Source: Hephaestia sp. MAHUQ-44
Lineage (GTDB): Bacteria; Pseudomonadota; Alphaproteobacteria; Sphingomonadales; Sphingomonadaceae
NCBI RefSeq assembly: GCF_023806085.1
Contig: NZ_JAMSLX010000013.1
Span: forward strand, 1 to 64,000
Direction: 5' to 3'
DNA: 64,000 nucleotides
Every line of letters begins with the position of its first letter. Position 1 is the stretch's first letter. The notes under the pieces are model-generated. The model was not told the DNA's origin. It did no database searches and saw only the letters and a list, made by a program, of their open reading frames with translations. Made by a program: the position numbers and the translations under genes. Positions 1-13,141 of this stretch are shown here, piece by piece.

Positions 1-1011
<1,011 letters not shown>

Positions 1012-1084
1012 GCAGGCTCTCCTCTTTTGCGGGCTCTTGTGCCCAAACACGGCGGCGATGCCAAGCCAACCAATCTTGAGCCGG

Positions 1085-2479
1085 CTACATCACTTCATAG
1101 GGCACGATCGCGCGGATCGCGGGATCGACGCGGATCGCGCGATCGGCGGGGGGGAAGGCGCGCTGGTCGCAGTCGCTGCGCGGGCACAGGCGGCACGAAA
1201 TCCCGATCGGGGTGGGCGGCGCGGCGCGATCGATCGCATCGGCATAGACGAAATCGCGCGCCTGATCGGCCTCGCAGCCCAAGACGACGGCATAACGCCG
1301 CGGCGCACGCGTGAAACTGCCCGAGGGTTTGACCAGTCCCTTGGCCATCGAGACATAGCGCACGCCATCGGGGGTCTCGGCGTGCTGGACGAGGATGCGA
1401 TCGGGGATCGCCACCGCCTCGTGGACCATCCACAGCGGGCAGGCGCCGCCGAAGCGCGCGAATTGCAGTCGCGTCGCCGAATGGCGCTTGGTGATGTTGC
1501 CCGCCATGTCGACCCGGCAGAAATAGAAGGGCACGCCCGCCGCGCCCGGGCGTTGCAGCGTCGAGAGGCGGTGGCATGCCTGCTCGAAACTGACCCCGAA
1601 GCGGCGCGACAGCCGGTCGATATCGTGGCGCAGGGCGCGGGCGGCGGCGCGGAAGCGCGTGTAGGGCATCATCAGCGCCCCCGCGGCATAATTGGCGAGG
1701 CCGACGCCGAGCAAGGTCCGTGCGGCGTCGCTGCCGACCTCCGCCCCCACAATGATCGCGGCGATCTGGTTGGCGAACACCGTCGCGGTCAATTGATGCG
1801 CGATCAGGAAGCGGCGGCTTTCGGCGGGGAGCGTGGCGTTGATCGTCAACAGCCCGCGCGCCGCATCGAAATCGCGCATCGGCGCTGCCTCGTCGGTGCT
1901 TTCGGCGATCGAGATGCCCTCGGCTGCGAGCCGGCGGGCGAGCGCGGCCTCGCTCACCGCCTCGGTGCCGGCGATCTCCCCGGCGAGCGCCTCGGCGGCA
2001 CGATCGAGCGGATCGACATAATTGCCCGCCGCGTGAAACCAGTCGCGCACCGCTTCCCACGGCATCCGCGCGCCGACGCCCGAGGCAAGCACTTCCTCGA
2101 CCATCTGGACGCGCGCATCGGCATCGCGCAGCGCGGCGTGGAGCGCGATCACGCGGTCGGCGACGTCGGGGCGCTCGGTCGCGAGCCGTGCAATGCCGTC
2201 GGGATCGAGCGGCGCATCGAGTACCGGATCGGTCAGCGCGTCGGTGAGCGCGCCCATCCGGCGCGCCGGCGCCTCGCCGTCGATCGCCGCGATCAGCGCC
2301 GGATAATGGCGGGTGAGCGCCGCGATCACCGCCGCCGTTAGCGGCCGCGCGTCGTTTTCGAGCTGCGACAGATAGCTGACCGACAGCCCGAGTCGTGCCG
2401 CCATCGCCGGCTGGCCGAGCCCGAGCCCGCGGCGCAGCGCACGCAGCCGTTCGCCGGCGTAAAGGCGGGTATGGACCAT
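1085..2479 (-). CDS. ScfR/PccR-type short-chain fatty acyl-CoA regulator
   Basis: A 464-residue XRE-type regulator. An N-terminal helix-turn-helix (about residues 8-62) is followed by an IrrE/ImmA-like middle domain and a C-terminal short-chain acyl-CoA regulator domain with a Cys cluster (CRLCPRSDC, near residue 430). The middle domain has AHQL where the peptidase HExxH would be, so it is probably not a protease. This architecture matches RamB and PccR; PccR of Rhodobacter sphaeroides controls propionyl-CoA carboxylase. It is divergent from pccB across a 104-bp gap carrying TTTGCAA boxes, and is probably co-directional with acs. Control of both flanking units is inferred. Confidence 0.87.
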   Translation of the reverse strand: MVHTRLYAGERLRALRRGLGLGQPAMAARLGLSVSYLSQLENDARPLTAAVIAALTRHYPALIAAIDGEAPARRMGALTDALTDPVLDAPLDPDGIARLATERPDVADRVIALHAALRDADARVQMVEEVLASGVGARMPWEAVRDWFHAAGNYVDPLDRAAEALAGEIAGTEAVSEAALARRLAAEGISIAESTDEAAPMRDFDAARGLLTINATLPAESRRFLIAHQLTATVFANQIAAIIVGAEVGSDAARTLLGVGLANYAAGALMMPYTRFRAAARALRHDIDRLSRRFGVSFEQACHRLSTLQRPGAAGVPFYFCRVDMAGNITKRHSATRLQFARFGGACPLWMVHEAVAIPDRILVQHAETPDGVRYVSMAKGLVKPSGSFTRAPRRYAVVLGCEADQARDFVYADAIDRAAPPTPIGISCRLCPRSDCDQRAFPPADRAIRVDPAIRAIVPYEVM

Positions 2480-2492
2480 GGCGGCGTGGTAC

Positions 2493-2537
2493 TTTGCAAG
2501 GTTCGTATTCGCAACTTTGCAAATTCACATTTGCAAT
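2493..2537. promoter_or_regulatory. TTTGCAA box cluster, probable ScfR/PccR operator
   Basis: Four copies lie in the divergent gap: TTTGCAA at 2493-2499, TTCGCAA (one mismatch) at 2508-2514, TTTGCAAA at 2516-2523 and TTTGCAA at 2530-2536. From memory of the family, PccR recognises paired TTTGCAAA elements with a short spacer. Here the last two begin 14 bp apart, slightly wider than the 12 bp expected for a 4-bp spacer. The position between scfR and pccB supports a shared operator and promoter region for both transcripts. Confidence 0.7.
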
Positions 2538-2583
2538 CGGTGCGCCGAGGCTGAACAGAAGACCTGCGCCCAGGGAGAGAGTG

Positions 2584-4110
<1,527 letters not shown>

Positions 4111-4122
4111 GCGCGCCGGGTC

Positions 4123-4905
4123 ATGACTGACGCCCGGCCCCATCGTCTCGGCACGCTGATCGTGATCGCGCTGGGCGTGCTCGTCGTCATCGGCGTGATC
4201 GCGTGGGCGGTGTTCGGGCGTGCGACGCCGGGCGGGCCGGCGCCGGTCGTGCGCGCGTCGCCGGTGCCGCTGGTCTCGGCGAGCCCGCCGTCGCCGAGCG
4301 TCGCCTCGCCCGAGCAACTGGCCGCCGCGGTCAAGGCCGTATGGCCCGCCGGCACGACGCTGCAAGACGAAGATAGCAGCCGCTATGCGTTCGACACCCA
4401 AAAGCTGGTGCTGGCACCGTTCGGGCCGGTGCTGGTGAGCGAGGGGCAGGCGGATGATGCCCCGCACGCCGCCGCCGGGCGGCTCGACATTGCCTATCTG
4501 ACGCCCGAAGACGACGGCTTTGCCGTGGCGCAGCGTTTCCCCAGGGCGATCGAGATCGGCAGCTTCGGCCACATGACCGACTGGTCGATCTCCGATGCGT
4601 TCGCCGACACCCCCGTGATCGTCGCCGAGGGCGGCTTTACCGGGCAGGGCTATACCTGCGGGGCCACGATCCTGACCCAGCTCACCGCTGCCGGGCCGGT
4701 CGAACTGGCGCAGGTGCGGATGGTCTATGACGATACCGGCGCGCGCGGTGAGGAAGGCCAGTCGTTCACGGGCCGTATCACGCAGATCGAGCGCGGGCAG
4801 GGCTTCACCGTCCATTACACCGGCGCGGCCAGCTTCGACGATCGCTATGTGATGAAGGACGGTGCCTATGTACTCGAAGGCGCCTCGCGGCTGCCGCAAT
4901 GCTGA
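4123..4905 (+). CDS. Uncharacterised membrane-anchored protein in the propionate cluster
   Basis: A 260-residue protein with one N-terminal membrane segment (about residues 10-30), a Pro/Ser/Ala-rich linker to about residue 65, then a probably periplasmic soluble domain with two Cys (one in GYTCGA, one at the C-terminal end). I recognise no domain. It lies 12 bp after pccB and 7 bp before the epimerase gene, so it is very likely co-transcribed with the methylmalonyl pathway. Nothing visible indicates a catalytic role. Its base composition matches its neighbours. A function in the pathway is not supported by the sequence beyond its position. Confidence 0.8.
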   Translation: MTDARPHRLGTLIVIALGVLVVIGVIAWAVFGRATPGGPAPVVRASPVPLVSASPPSPSVASPEQLAAAVKAVWPAGTTLQDEDSSRYAFDTQKLVLAPFGPVLVSEGQADDAPHAAAGRLDIAYLTPEDDGFAVAQRFPRAIEIGSFGHMTDWSISDAFADTPVIVAEGGFTGQGYTCGATILTQLTAAGPVELAQVRMVYDDTGARGEEGQSFTGRITQIERGQGFTVHYTGAASFDDRYVMKDGAYVLEGASRLPQC

Positions 4906-4912
4906 GGATGCG

Positions 4913-5332
4913 ATGACACTGGGACGACTCAACCATATCGGCATCGCCACGCCGTCGATTCCGGCGGCGGTGGCGCGCTATCGCGATCTGCTCGGGGCCG
5001 AGGCGATCGGCGAGGCGTTCGATCTGCCCGCGCAGAAGGTGCGCGTGTGCTTCGTCGATGCGCCCAACAGCCAGATCGAGCTGCTCGAGCCGCTGGGGGA
5101 GGATTCGCCGATCGCGGCGTTCCTTGCGAAGAACCCGGCGGGCGGGCAGCACCATCTCTGCTTCGAGGTGCCCGACATCGACGCCGCCGCCGCCGCGCTG
5201 ACCGCGAAGGGCGCGCGCGTGCTCGGCGAACCGCGGATCGGCGCGCATGGCACGCCGGTGGTGTTCGTCCACCCCAGGGACATGGGCGGCGTGTTGATCG
5301 AGCTGATGGAAACGCCTGAGGGTGGGCATTGA
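4913..5332 (+). CDS. mce: Methylmalonyl-CoA epimerase
   Basis: A 139-residue vicinal-oxygen-chelate fold protein that interconverts (S)- and (R)-methylmalonyl-CoA between PccAB and the mutase. It has the family N-terminus (LNHIGIATPS), the metal-ligand stretch around HHLCFEV, and a C-terminal GGVLIELMETP in which the Glu is the last metal ligand. The start is placed at the ATG at 4913, immediately before MTLGRLNHIGIA. The in-frame extension upstream overlaps the previous gene and has no homology feel. The neighbours fix the substrate assignment well. Confidence 0.95.
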   Translation: MTLGRLNHIGIATPSIPAAVARYRDLLGAEAIGEAFDLPAQKVRVCFVDAPNSQIELLEPLGEDSPIAAFLAKNPAGGQHHLCFEVPDIDAAAAALTAKGARVLGEPRIGAHGTPVVFVHPRDMGGVLIELMETPEGGH

Positions 5333-5360
5333 TTCCTCTCGCACGACGAGAGGAAAGGAG
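5333..5360 (+). promoter_or_regulatory. Intercistronic hairpin abutting a Shine-Dalgarno
   Basis: A perfect 9-bp stem (TTCCTCTCG at 5333-5341 with CGAGAGGAA at 5347-5355, loop CACGA) begins right after the mce stop. Its last base is the first base of the AAGGAG ribosome site (5355-5360) of the enoyl-CoA hydratase. It could stabilise mRNA ends after processing or tune translation of the next gene. There is no U-run, so termination is unlikely. Confidence 0.6.
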
Positions 5361-5365
5361 ATCAA

Positions 5366-6151
5366 ATGGCTGATTATAAGCATATCCTGACCGAGCGACA
5401 CGGCGATGTGCTGGTCGTGACGCTCAACCGGCCCGATCGGCTCAACGCCGCACTGCCCGCGATGTTCGACGAAATCGGCGTGGCGGTCGAGGCGCTCGAG
5501 GGCGCGCGGGCGGTGCTGATGACGGGGGCCGGCCGCGGCTTCTGTTCGGGTGCCGATGTCGCGGGCGGTGCGCGGAGCAGCGACGATCCCGGTCAGCAAT
5601 TCTTCATCGGCCTCACCGAACATTATCACCCGCTGATCGCCAAGTTGGCGGCGCTTGCGGTGCCGGTCGTGTCGGCGGTGCGCGGGCCGGCGGCGGGGAT
5701 CGGGTGCAGTCTCGCGCTCGCCGCCGATTTCTGCGTCGCGAGCGAGGCCGCCTATTTCCTCCAGGCGTTCGTCAATATCGGGCTGGTCCCCGATGGCGGT
5801 GCGAGCTGGATGCTGCCGCGGCTGGTGGGGCGCGCGCGCGCCGCCGAGATGATGATGCTGGGCGAGCGGATTCCGGCGGCCAAGGCGTTCGACTGGGGGC
5901 TGATCCACAAGGTCGTCGCCGACGACGCGCTCGATGCCGACGCGCTGGCGCTCGCCGCGCGGCTGGCGGCGGGGCCGACGGTGGCGCTCGGGCTGATCCG
6001 CCAGCAGATGCAGCAGGGCCTGCACGACGATTACGTCGCGGCGATGTGGCGCGAGGCGGAAAACCAGCGCCGCGCCGGTCGTACCGCAGATGCGATGGAG
6101 GGCGGCATGGCCTTTCTCCAGAAGCGCAAAGCCGCGTTCCGGGGGGCGTGA
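5366..6151 (+). CDS. Enoyl-CoA hydratase/isomerase (crotonase family)
   Basis: A 261-residue crotonase-fold protein. Oxyanion-hole motifs are visible: GAGRGFCSGADV near residue 60 and GPAAGIGCSLALAADF near residue 110. The stretch NIGLVPDGGASWMLPRLVG with conserved Asp and Gly resembles PaaG-type 2-(1,2-epoxyphenylacetyl)-CoA isomerases as well as ordinary hydratases. The substrate cannot be told from sequence alone. It lies between epimerase and mutase genes with a strong AAGGAG ribosome site, so co-expression with propionyl-CoA metabolism is likely. Possible roles are beta-oxidation of odd-chain or branched substrates that yield propionyl-CoA. Confidence 0.88.
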   Translation: MADYKHILTERHGDVLVVTLNRPDRLNAALPAMFDEIGVAVEALEGARAVLMTGAGRGFCSGADVAGGARSSDDPGQQFFIGLTEHYHPLIAKLAALAVPVVSAVRGPAAGIGCSLALAADFCVASEAAYFLQAFVNIGLVPDGGASWMLPRLVGRARAAEMMMLGERIPAAKAFDWGLIHKVVADDALDADALALAARLAAGPTVALGLIRQQMQQGLHDDYVAAMWREAENQRRAGRTADAMEGGMAFLQKRKAAFRGA

Positions 6152-6174
6152 TCCTGTCCTTCCGCCGCTTTCCC

Positions 6175-6203
6175 AACTGGACCCCGGCCTTCGCCGGTGA
6201 CGT
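6175..6203. repeat. Partial extragenic palindrome
   Basis: A single remnant arm containing GGACCCCGGCCTTCGCCGG lies in the 63-bp gap before the mutase gene. The CCGGC/GCCGG self-complementarity and the phrase 'ccccggccttcgccgg' are typical of short dispersed repeats in sphingomonads. Only one half is present here. Confidence 0.5.
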
Positions 6204-6214
6204 GAGTTCGTAAG

Positions 6215-8355
<2,141 letters not shown>

Positions 8356-8359
<4 letters not shown>

Positions 8360-9633
8360 CGACGCAGAAGATTGACACGCTGGCGGTTCATGCAGGCACC
8401 GAAGCCGATCCGACCACCAAGGCGCGGGTCACGCCGATCTATCAGACGACGTCGTTCGTGTTCGACGATGTCGATCACGCCGCCGGGCTGTTCGATCTCG
8501 AAATTCCGGGGAATATCTACACCCGGCTGATGAACCCGACCAACGGCGCGCTCGAAGGCAAGATGGCCGCGCTCGAAGGTGGCGTGGCCGCGCTGGCGAC
8601 CGCTTCGGGGCACGCCGCGCAGTTCCTCGCCTTTCACACGCTGATGGAGCCCGGCTGCCATATCGTCGCGTCGACGCGGCTCTATGGCGGGTCGCTCAAC
8701 CAGATCGGCCACAGCTTCCGCAAGATGGATTGGCATGCGAGCTTCGTCGATACCGACGATCCCGCCAATGTCGCCGCCGCGATCACCGACAAGACGCGCT
8801 GCGTGTTCGTCGAAAGCCTCGCCAATCCCGGCGGCGTGGTGTCCGATCTCGCCGCGATCGCGAAGATCGCGCATGATGCGGGCGTGCCGCTGATCGTCGA
8901 TAACACGCTGGCCAGCCCGGTCTTGTGCCGCCCGATCGAGCACGGCGCCGACATCGTCGTCCAGTCGACCACCAAATTCCTCAACGGCCACGGCAATTCG
9001 GTGGGCGGCGTGATCGTCGATTCGGGGAAGTTCGATTGGGCCAAGGCGGGCAAATATCCGTATCTCAGCGAGCCCAACCCCTCGTATCACGGTAAGGTCT
9101 TCACCGAGGCGTTCGGCAATCTCGCCTTCATTCTCGGCTGCCGGGCGCTGGGGATGCGCGATCTCGGCCCGCAGATGGCGCCGATGAACGCTTTCCTGAC
9201 GCTCACCGGCATGGAAACGCTGCATCTGCGCATGGAGCGGCATTGTGCCAACGCGCTCGCGCTCGCCGAGTGGTTGCAGAAGCATCCCAAGGTCGAATGG
9301 GTGTCCTATGCGGGGCTGCCCGGCGATCGCTATCACGCGCTGGCCGAGCGCTATCTGGGCGGCAAGGGCGGCGCGGTGTTCACCTTCGGGCTCAAGGGCG
9401 GCTATGACGCCGGCGTCCGGCTGGTGAGCGCGGTCAAGCTGTTCAGCCACGTTGCCAATATGGGCGATACGCGCTCGCTCATCATTCATCCCAGCTCGAC
9501 CACGCACCGCCAATTGTCGCTCGACGAACAGGAACTGGCGGGTGCCGGGCCCAAGGTCGTGCGCGTCTCGGTCGGCATCGAGCATATCGACGACATCATC
9601 GCCGATATCGCGCAGGCGCTCGACGCAGCATGA
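8356..9633 (+). CDS. O-acetyl/O-succinylhomoserine sulfhydrylase (PLP enzyme)
   Basis: A 425-residue Cys/Met-metabolism PLP enzyme. The PLP lysine is Lys207 in [12 protein letters not shown], and [23 protein letters not shown] gives the cofactor-phosphate Tyr/Arg. The 425-430 length and the NGHGNS motif favour MetY-like O-acetylhomoserine sulfhydrylase, which makes homocysteine from O-acetylhomoserine and sulfide. MetZ is usually nearer 400. The GTG start at 8356 sits inside the mutase stop (GTGA). Its place in a B12/propionate operon is unexplained; methionine or 2-oxobutyrate metabolism would be a plausible link. Confidence 0.88.
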
Positions 9634-10634
9634 GTGTCGAGCCCCGCACCGACTGGACCCGCGACGAGATCGCCGCGCTGTTCGATCTGCCGTTTACCGA
9701 ATTGGTGTTTCGCGCGGGCGAGGTCCACCGTGCCCACCATGCGGCGGGCGAGGTGCAATTGTGCACCTTGCTCTCGATCAAGACCGGCGGCTGCCCCGAG
9801 GATTGCGGCTATTGCTCGCAATCCGCGAGCGCCGACAGCGGGGTCAAGGCGACCAGGCTGATGGACGTGCGCAGCGTGCTGCAATCGGCCGCGCAGGCCA
9901 AGGACGCCGGCTCGCAGCGGTTCTGCATGGGCGCGGCGTGGCGCAATCCCAAGGACCGCGACATGCCCGCGATCGTCGAGATCGTGCAGGGCGTCGCGGC
10001 GATGGGGATGGAAACCTGCATGACGCTGGGGATGCTCACACCCGACCAGGCGGCGCAGCTCAAGGCGGCGGGGCTCGATTACTACAACCACAATATCGAT
10101 ACCGCGCCCGAGAATTACGGCAACGTCATCACCACGCGGACCTTCGAGGAGCGGATCGACACGCTTGCCCACGTCCGCGAGGCGGGGATCAACGTGTGTT
10201 CGGGCGGGATCGTCGGGATGGGCGAGACGCGCGCGCATCGCGTCGGCTTCGTCCATGCGCTGGCGACGCTGCCACGCCATCCCGAAAGCGTGCCGGTCAA
10301 CGCGCTGGTGCCGGTCAAGGGCACGCCGCTCGGCGACATGCTCGCCGACACGCCGATGGCCAAGATCGACGATATCGAGTTCGTGCGCACCGTGGCGGTG
10401 GCGCGGATCACGATGCCGCGCTCGATGGTCCGCCTGTCGGCGGGCCGCGAGAGCATGTCGGAGGCGACGCAGGCGCTGTGCTTCCTCGCGGGCGCCAATT
10501 CGATCTTCACCGGCGACAAGCTCCTCACCGCCGCCAATGCCGGTGACGACAAGGACGCGGCGCTGTTCGCCAAGCTCGGTCTGACGCCGCTGTCGGGCGA
10601 GGAGCCGATGCGGGTGTGTGAGGCGGTGGCGTGA
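9630..10634 (+). CDS. bioB: Biotin synthase
   Basis: A 334-residue radical-SAM enzyme that inserts sulfur into dethiobiotin. The CxxxCxxC motif is CPEDCGYC with Cys55, Cys59 and Cys62. [13 protein letters not shown] and the later [13 protein letters not shown] are diagnostic of BioB. The ATG at 9630 overlaps the preceding stop (ATGA). No other bio genes are nearby. Its position just upstream of the biotin-carrying subunit gene pccA couples cofactor supply to the enzyme that needs it. Confidence 0.96.
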   Translation: MSVEPRTDWTRDEIAALFDLPFTELVFRAGEVHRAHHAAGEVQLCTLLSIKTGGCPEDCGYCSQSASADSGVKATRLMDVRSVLQSAAQAKDAGSQRFCMGAAWRNPKDRDMPAIVEIVQGVAAMGMETCMTLGMLTPDQAAQLKAAGLDYYNHNIDTAPENYGNVITTRTFEERIDTLAHVREAGINVCSGGIVGMGETRAHRVGFVHALATLPRHPESVPVNALVPVKGTPLGDMLADTPMAKIDDIEFVRTVAVARITMPRSMVRLSAGRESMSEATQALCFLAGANSIFTGDKLLTAANAGDDKDAALFAKLGLTPLSGEEPMRVCEAVA

Positions 10635-10647
10635 ACTTCGCCCATCC

Positions 10648-10735
10648 TTGTCACCCCGGCCTTGAGCGGGGGGCTCACTTCTTCTTCGACGGTGGCGAAG
10701 GCAGCGGGATGCCGGATCAAGCCCGGCATGACGAA
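10648..10735. repeat. Extragenic palindrome (CCCCGGCCTTGAG / ATCAAGCCCGGCATGACG type)
   Basis: The sequence has outward arms, CACCCCGGCCTTGAGCGGGG at the left and GCCGGATCAAGCCCGGCATG at the right, bounding about 45 bp of unrelated sequence. The wording of both arms is typical of dispersed palindromes in sphingomonad genomes. It lies just downstream of bioB and may protect or define mRNA ends. Confidence 0.6.
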
Positions 10736-10758
10736 AGTTTTACAAGAGCGGTGACGGA

Positions 10759-10857
10759 GTGAACTGGCGCCGCGCCTTTGGTTTGGCCGTTGCCGTGCTT
10801 ATCCTTCTTTTGGTGGCGATGTTCTATTTCGGCATGTTCATGCACGGCGACCCATAG
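10759..10857 (+). CDS. Possible 32-residue single-pass membrane peptide
   Basis: A short frame starting GTG at 10759 and ending TAG at 10855-10857 encodes 32 residues: an N-terminal NWRR, a hydrophobic helix of about 18 residues, then a short MHGDP tail. A purine-rich AAGAG lies about 10 bases upstream. The positive-inside start followed by a clean membrane helix is what a small membrane protein looks like, and the frame sits neatly between two repeat elements. With this length it could still be chance. Conservation in relatives would decide. Confidence 0.4.
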   Translation: MNWRRAFGLAVAVLILLLVAMFYFGMFMHGDP

Positions 10858-10858
10858 T

Positions 10859-10964
10859 CCCCCTCCCGCTTGCGGGAGGGGTTAGGGGAGGGCCTGTCCC
10901 TCCAACGTGATCGAACGCTTGCGGACAGGCCCTCCCCCGGCCCCTCCCGCAGGCGGGAGGGGAG
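10859..10964. repeat. REPIN-like paired palindrome upstream of pccA
   Basis: Two inverted REP-like hairpins bound a unique spacer. The left hairpin is CCCCTCCCGC (10860-10869) with GCGGGAGGGG (10872-10881). The right hairpin is CCCCTCCCGC (10941-10950) with GCGGGAGGGG (10953-10962). A TTAGGGGAGGG / CCCTCCCCCGG tag flanks the inner sides. A second copy with a different spacer lies inside pccA. The right end supplies GGGGAG, the ribosome site of pccA. Confidence 0.85.
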
Positions 10965-10970
10965 AAGAAG

Positions 10971-13049
10971 GTGTTCAAGAAAATCCTGGTCGCCAATCGT
11001 GGCGAGATCGCGTGTCGGGTGATGCGCACCGCCAAGAAGATGGGGATCGCCACCGTCGCGGTCTATTCGGATGCCGATGCGCGCAGCCCGCATGTGCGAC
11101 AAGCCGACGAGAGCGTCCGGCTCGGCCCGCCGCCCGCCGCCGAGAGCTATCTGCTGGCCGATCTGATCCTCGCCGCCGCGAAGGAGACCGGCGCCGACGC
11201 GATCCATCCCGGCTATGGCTTCCTGTCCGAGCGTGAGAGCTTTGCACGCGCCTGTGCCGAGGCGGGGATCGCGTTCATCGGGCCTCCCCCGAAAGCCATC
11301 GCCGCGATGGGCGACAAGATCGAATCGAAGAAGCTCGCGAAGCAAGCGGGGGTCAACGTCGTGCCGGGGTATCTTGGCGAGATCGCCGATACCGACGAGG
11401 CGGTGAAGATTGCCGGCGACATCGGCTATCCGGTGATGATGAAGGCCTCGGCGGGCGGCGGCGGCAAGGGGATGCGGCTGGCCTGGTCCGAGGCCGATGT
11501 GCGCGAGGGCTTCGAGGCCACCAAGCGCGAAGGGCTCGCCAGCTTCGGCGATGACCGCGTGTTCATCGAGAAGTTCATCGAACACCCGCGCCATATCGAA
11601 ATTCAGGTGCTCGGCGACCAGCATGGCAATGTCGTGTATCTCGGCGAGCGCGAATGCTCGATCCAGCGGCGTCACCAGAAAGTGGTCGAGGAAGCGCCGT
11701 CGCCGTTCGTGACGCCGGCGATGCGCAAGGCGATGGGCGAGCAGGCGGTCGCGCTGGCACAGGCGGTGGGCTATTATTCGGCCGGCACGGTCGAACTGAT
11801 CGTCTCGGGCGCCGATCCCACCGGCGAGAGCTTCTACTTCCTCGAAATGAACACCCGGCTTCAGGTCGAGCATCCGGTGACCGAGGAGATCACCGGGCTC
11901 GATCTGGTCGAGCAGATGATCCGCGTCGCCGCGGGCGAAAAACTGGCGTTCGCGCAGGCCGACGTGGCGCTCGACGGCTGGGCGATCGAAACGCGCGTTT
12001 ATGCCGAAGACCCCTATCGCGGCTTCCTGCCCAGCATCGGGCGTCTGGTGCGGTATAATCCGCCCATCGCGTCCCCCTCCCGCTTGCGGGAGGGGCTAGG
12101 GGAGGGCGTGTCGCAGAGCGCCTCCTCCGAAACAAGTCCTCCCCCGGCCCCTCCCGCAAGCGGGAGGGGAGTAGTGGTCCGCGTCGATGACGGCGTGGCC
12201 GAGGGCGGCGAGGTCAGCATGTTCTACGATCCGATGATCGCCAAGCTGATCACCTGGGCGCCGACGCGTGAGGCGGCGACCGACGCGCAGGTCGCCGCGC
12301 TCGATGCGTTCGAGATCGAGGGGCCGGGGCACAATATCGACTTCCTCTCGGCGCTGATGCAGCACCCGCGTTTCCGCGAGGGTGCGCTCACCACCGGGTT
12401 CATCGCCGAGGAATATGCCGACGGCTTCACCGGTGCGCCCGCCGCGCCCGAATTGCTGCGCACGCTCGGCGCGGTCGCGGCGTTTGCCGCCACCGCCGAG
12501 GCCGATCGCGCGCGCCGGATCGACGGCCAGCTCGGCCGCCGGCTGCGCCCGCCCGCCGATTGGTCGGTGACGATCGGGGGTGTCGACCACGCCGTCCGCG
12601 TCTCGGCCGATGGCATCGCGGTCGACGGCGTGGATCTGCCGCTGGCGATGGAATATACGCCCGGCGATCGGATGATCGAGGTCGAGCAGGGTGGGGAAAC
12701 CCTGACCCTCCGCATCGCCCCGGTCCGCGCGGGCTTCCGCCTCACGACGCGCGGCGCCAGCCATGTCGTGCGCGTGCTGCCGGCACGCATCGCACCTTAT
12801 GCCGCGCATATGATCGAGAAGGTGGCGCCCGACCTCTCGCGCTTCCTGCTCTGCCCGATGCCGGGGCTGCTGGTGCGGCTCGATGTCGATGCGGGCGACC
12901 GTGTCGAGCCGGGGCAGCCGCTCGCGGTGGTCGAGGCGATGAAGATGGAGAATATCCTGCGCGCCACCAAAGCGGGGACGGTCCGGCAGGTCAACGCCAA
13001 GGCGGGGGACAGTCTGGCGGTCGATGCGGTCATTCTGGAACTGGAATAA
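10971..13049 (+). CDS. pccA: Propionyl-CoA carboxylase alpha subunit (biotin carboxylase + BCCP)
   Basis: A 692-residue biotin-dependent subunit. An ATP-grasp biotin carboxylase occupies about residues 1-480, then a PCC-type linker domain, then a C-terminal biotinyl domain with EAMKMEN (biotinylated Lys658). It carboxylates biotin and passes CO2 to PccB. The start is GTG at 10971, six bases after GGGGAG. The C-terminal subdomain of the carboxylase is interrupted by about 33 extra residues (about 369-401, Ser/Pro/Arg-rich), exactly matching a palindromic repeat in the DNA. The flanking protein (GRLVRYNPP ... VRVDDGV) reads on normally. Nothing else appears broken. Confidence 0.94.
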   Translation: MFKKILVANRGEIACRVMRTAKKMGIATVAVYSDADARSPHVRQADESVRLGPPPAAESYLLADLILAAAKETGADAIHPGYGFLSERESFARACAEAGIAFIGPPPKAIAAMGDKIESKKLAKQAGVNVVPGYLGEIADTDEAVKIAGDIGYPVMMKASAGGGGKGMRLAWSEADVREGFEATKREGLASFGDDRVFIEKFIEHPRHIEIQVLGDQHGNVVYLGERECSIQRRHQKVVEEAPSPFVTPAMRKAMGEQAVALAQAVGYYSAGTVELIVSGADPTGESFYFLEMNTRLQVEHPVTEEITGLDLVEQMIRVAAGEKLAFAQADVALDGWAIETRVYAEDPYRGFLPSIGRLVRYNPPIASPSRLREGLGEGVSQSASSETSPPPAPPASGRGVVVRVDDGVAEGGEVSMFYDPMIAKLITWAPTREAATDAQVAALDAFEIEGPGHNIDFLSALMQHPRFREGALTTGFIAEEYADGFTGAPAAPELLRTLGAVAAFAATAEADRARRIDGQLGRRLRPPADWSVTIGGVDHAVRVSADGIAVDGVDLPLAMEYTPGDRMIEVEQGGETLTLRIAPVRAGFRLTTRGASHVVRVLPARIAPYAAHMIEKVAPDLSRFLLCPMPGLLVRLDVDAGDRVEPGQPLAVVEAMKMENILRATKAGTVRQVNAKAGDSLAVDAVILELE
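12072..12172. repeat. REPIN-like palindrome inserted in frame inside pccA
   Basis: This is the same paired element as at 10859-10964. The left hairpin is CCCCTCCCGC (12074-12083)/GCGGGAGGGG (12086-12095) and the right is CCCCTCCCGC (12148-12157)/GCGGGAGGGG (12160-12169), around a different spacer. It is translated as a Ser/Pro/Arg/Gly-rich peptide ending in PPPAPPASGRG without a stop or frameshift. The insertion point is a surface loop between two strands of the biotin-carboxylase C-terminal subdomain, judging from where family conservation stops and resumes. Confidence 0.85.
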
Positions 13050-13141
13050 CCGGCGATCGTTCGACGGCTCGTGGTCGAACCGTTACAAATTGCGACAATA
13101 AATCGGTGGACGCCTGACGACACGGCGGTCATCTGATTGGC

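Noticed and set aside
13050..13141. GTTCGA/TCGAAC inverted repeat before the efflux operon as an operator
   Set aside because: The stem is only six pairs over a ten-base loop, and no regulator gene is adjacent, so it is too weak to list as a site.
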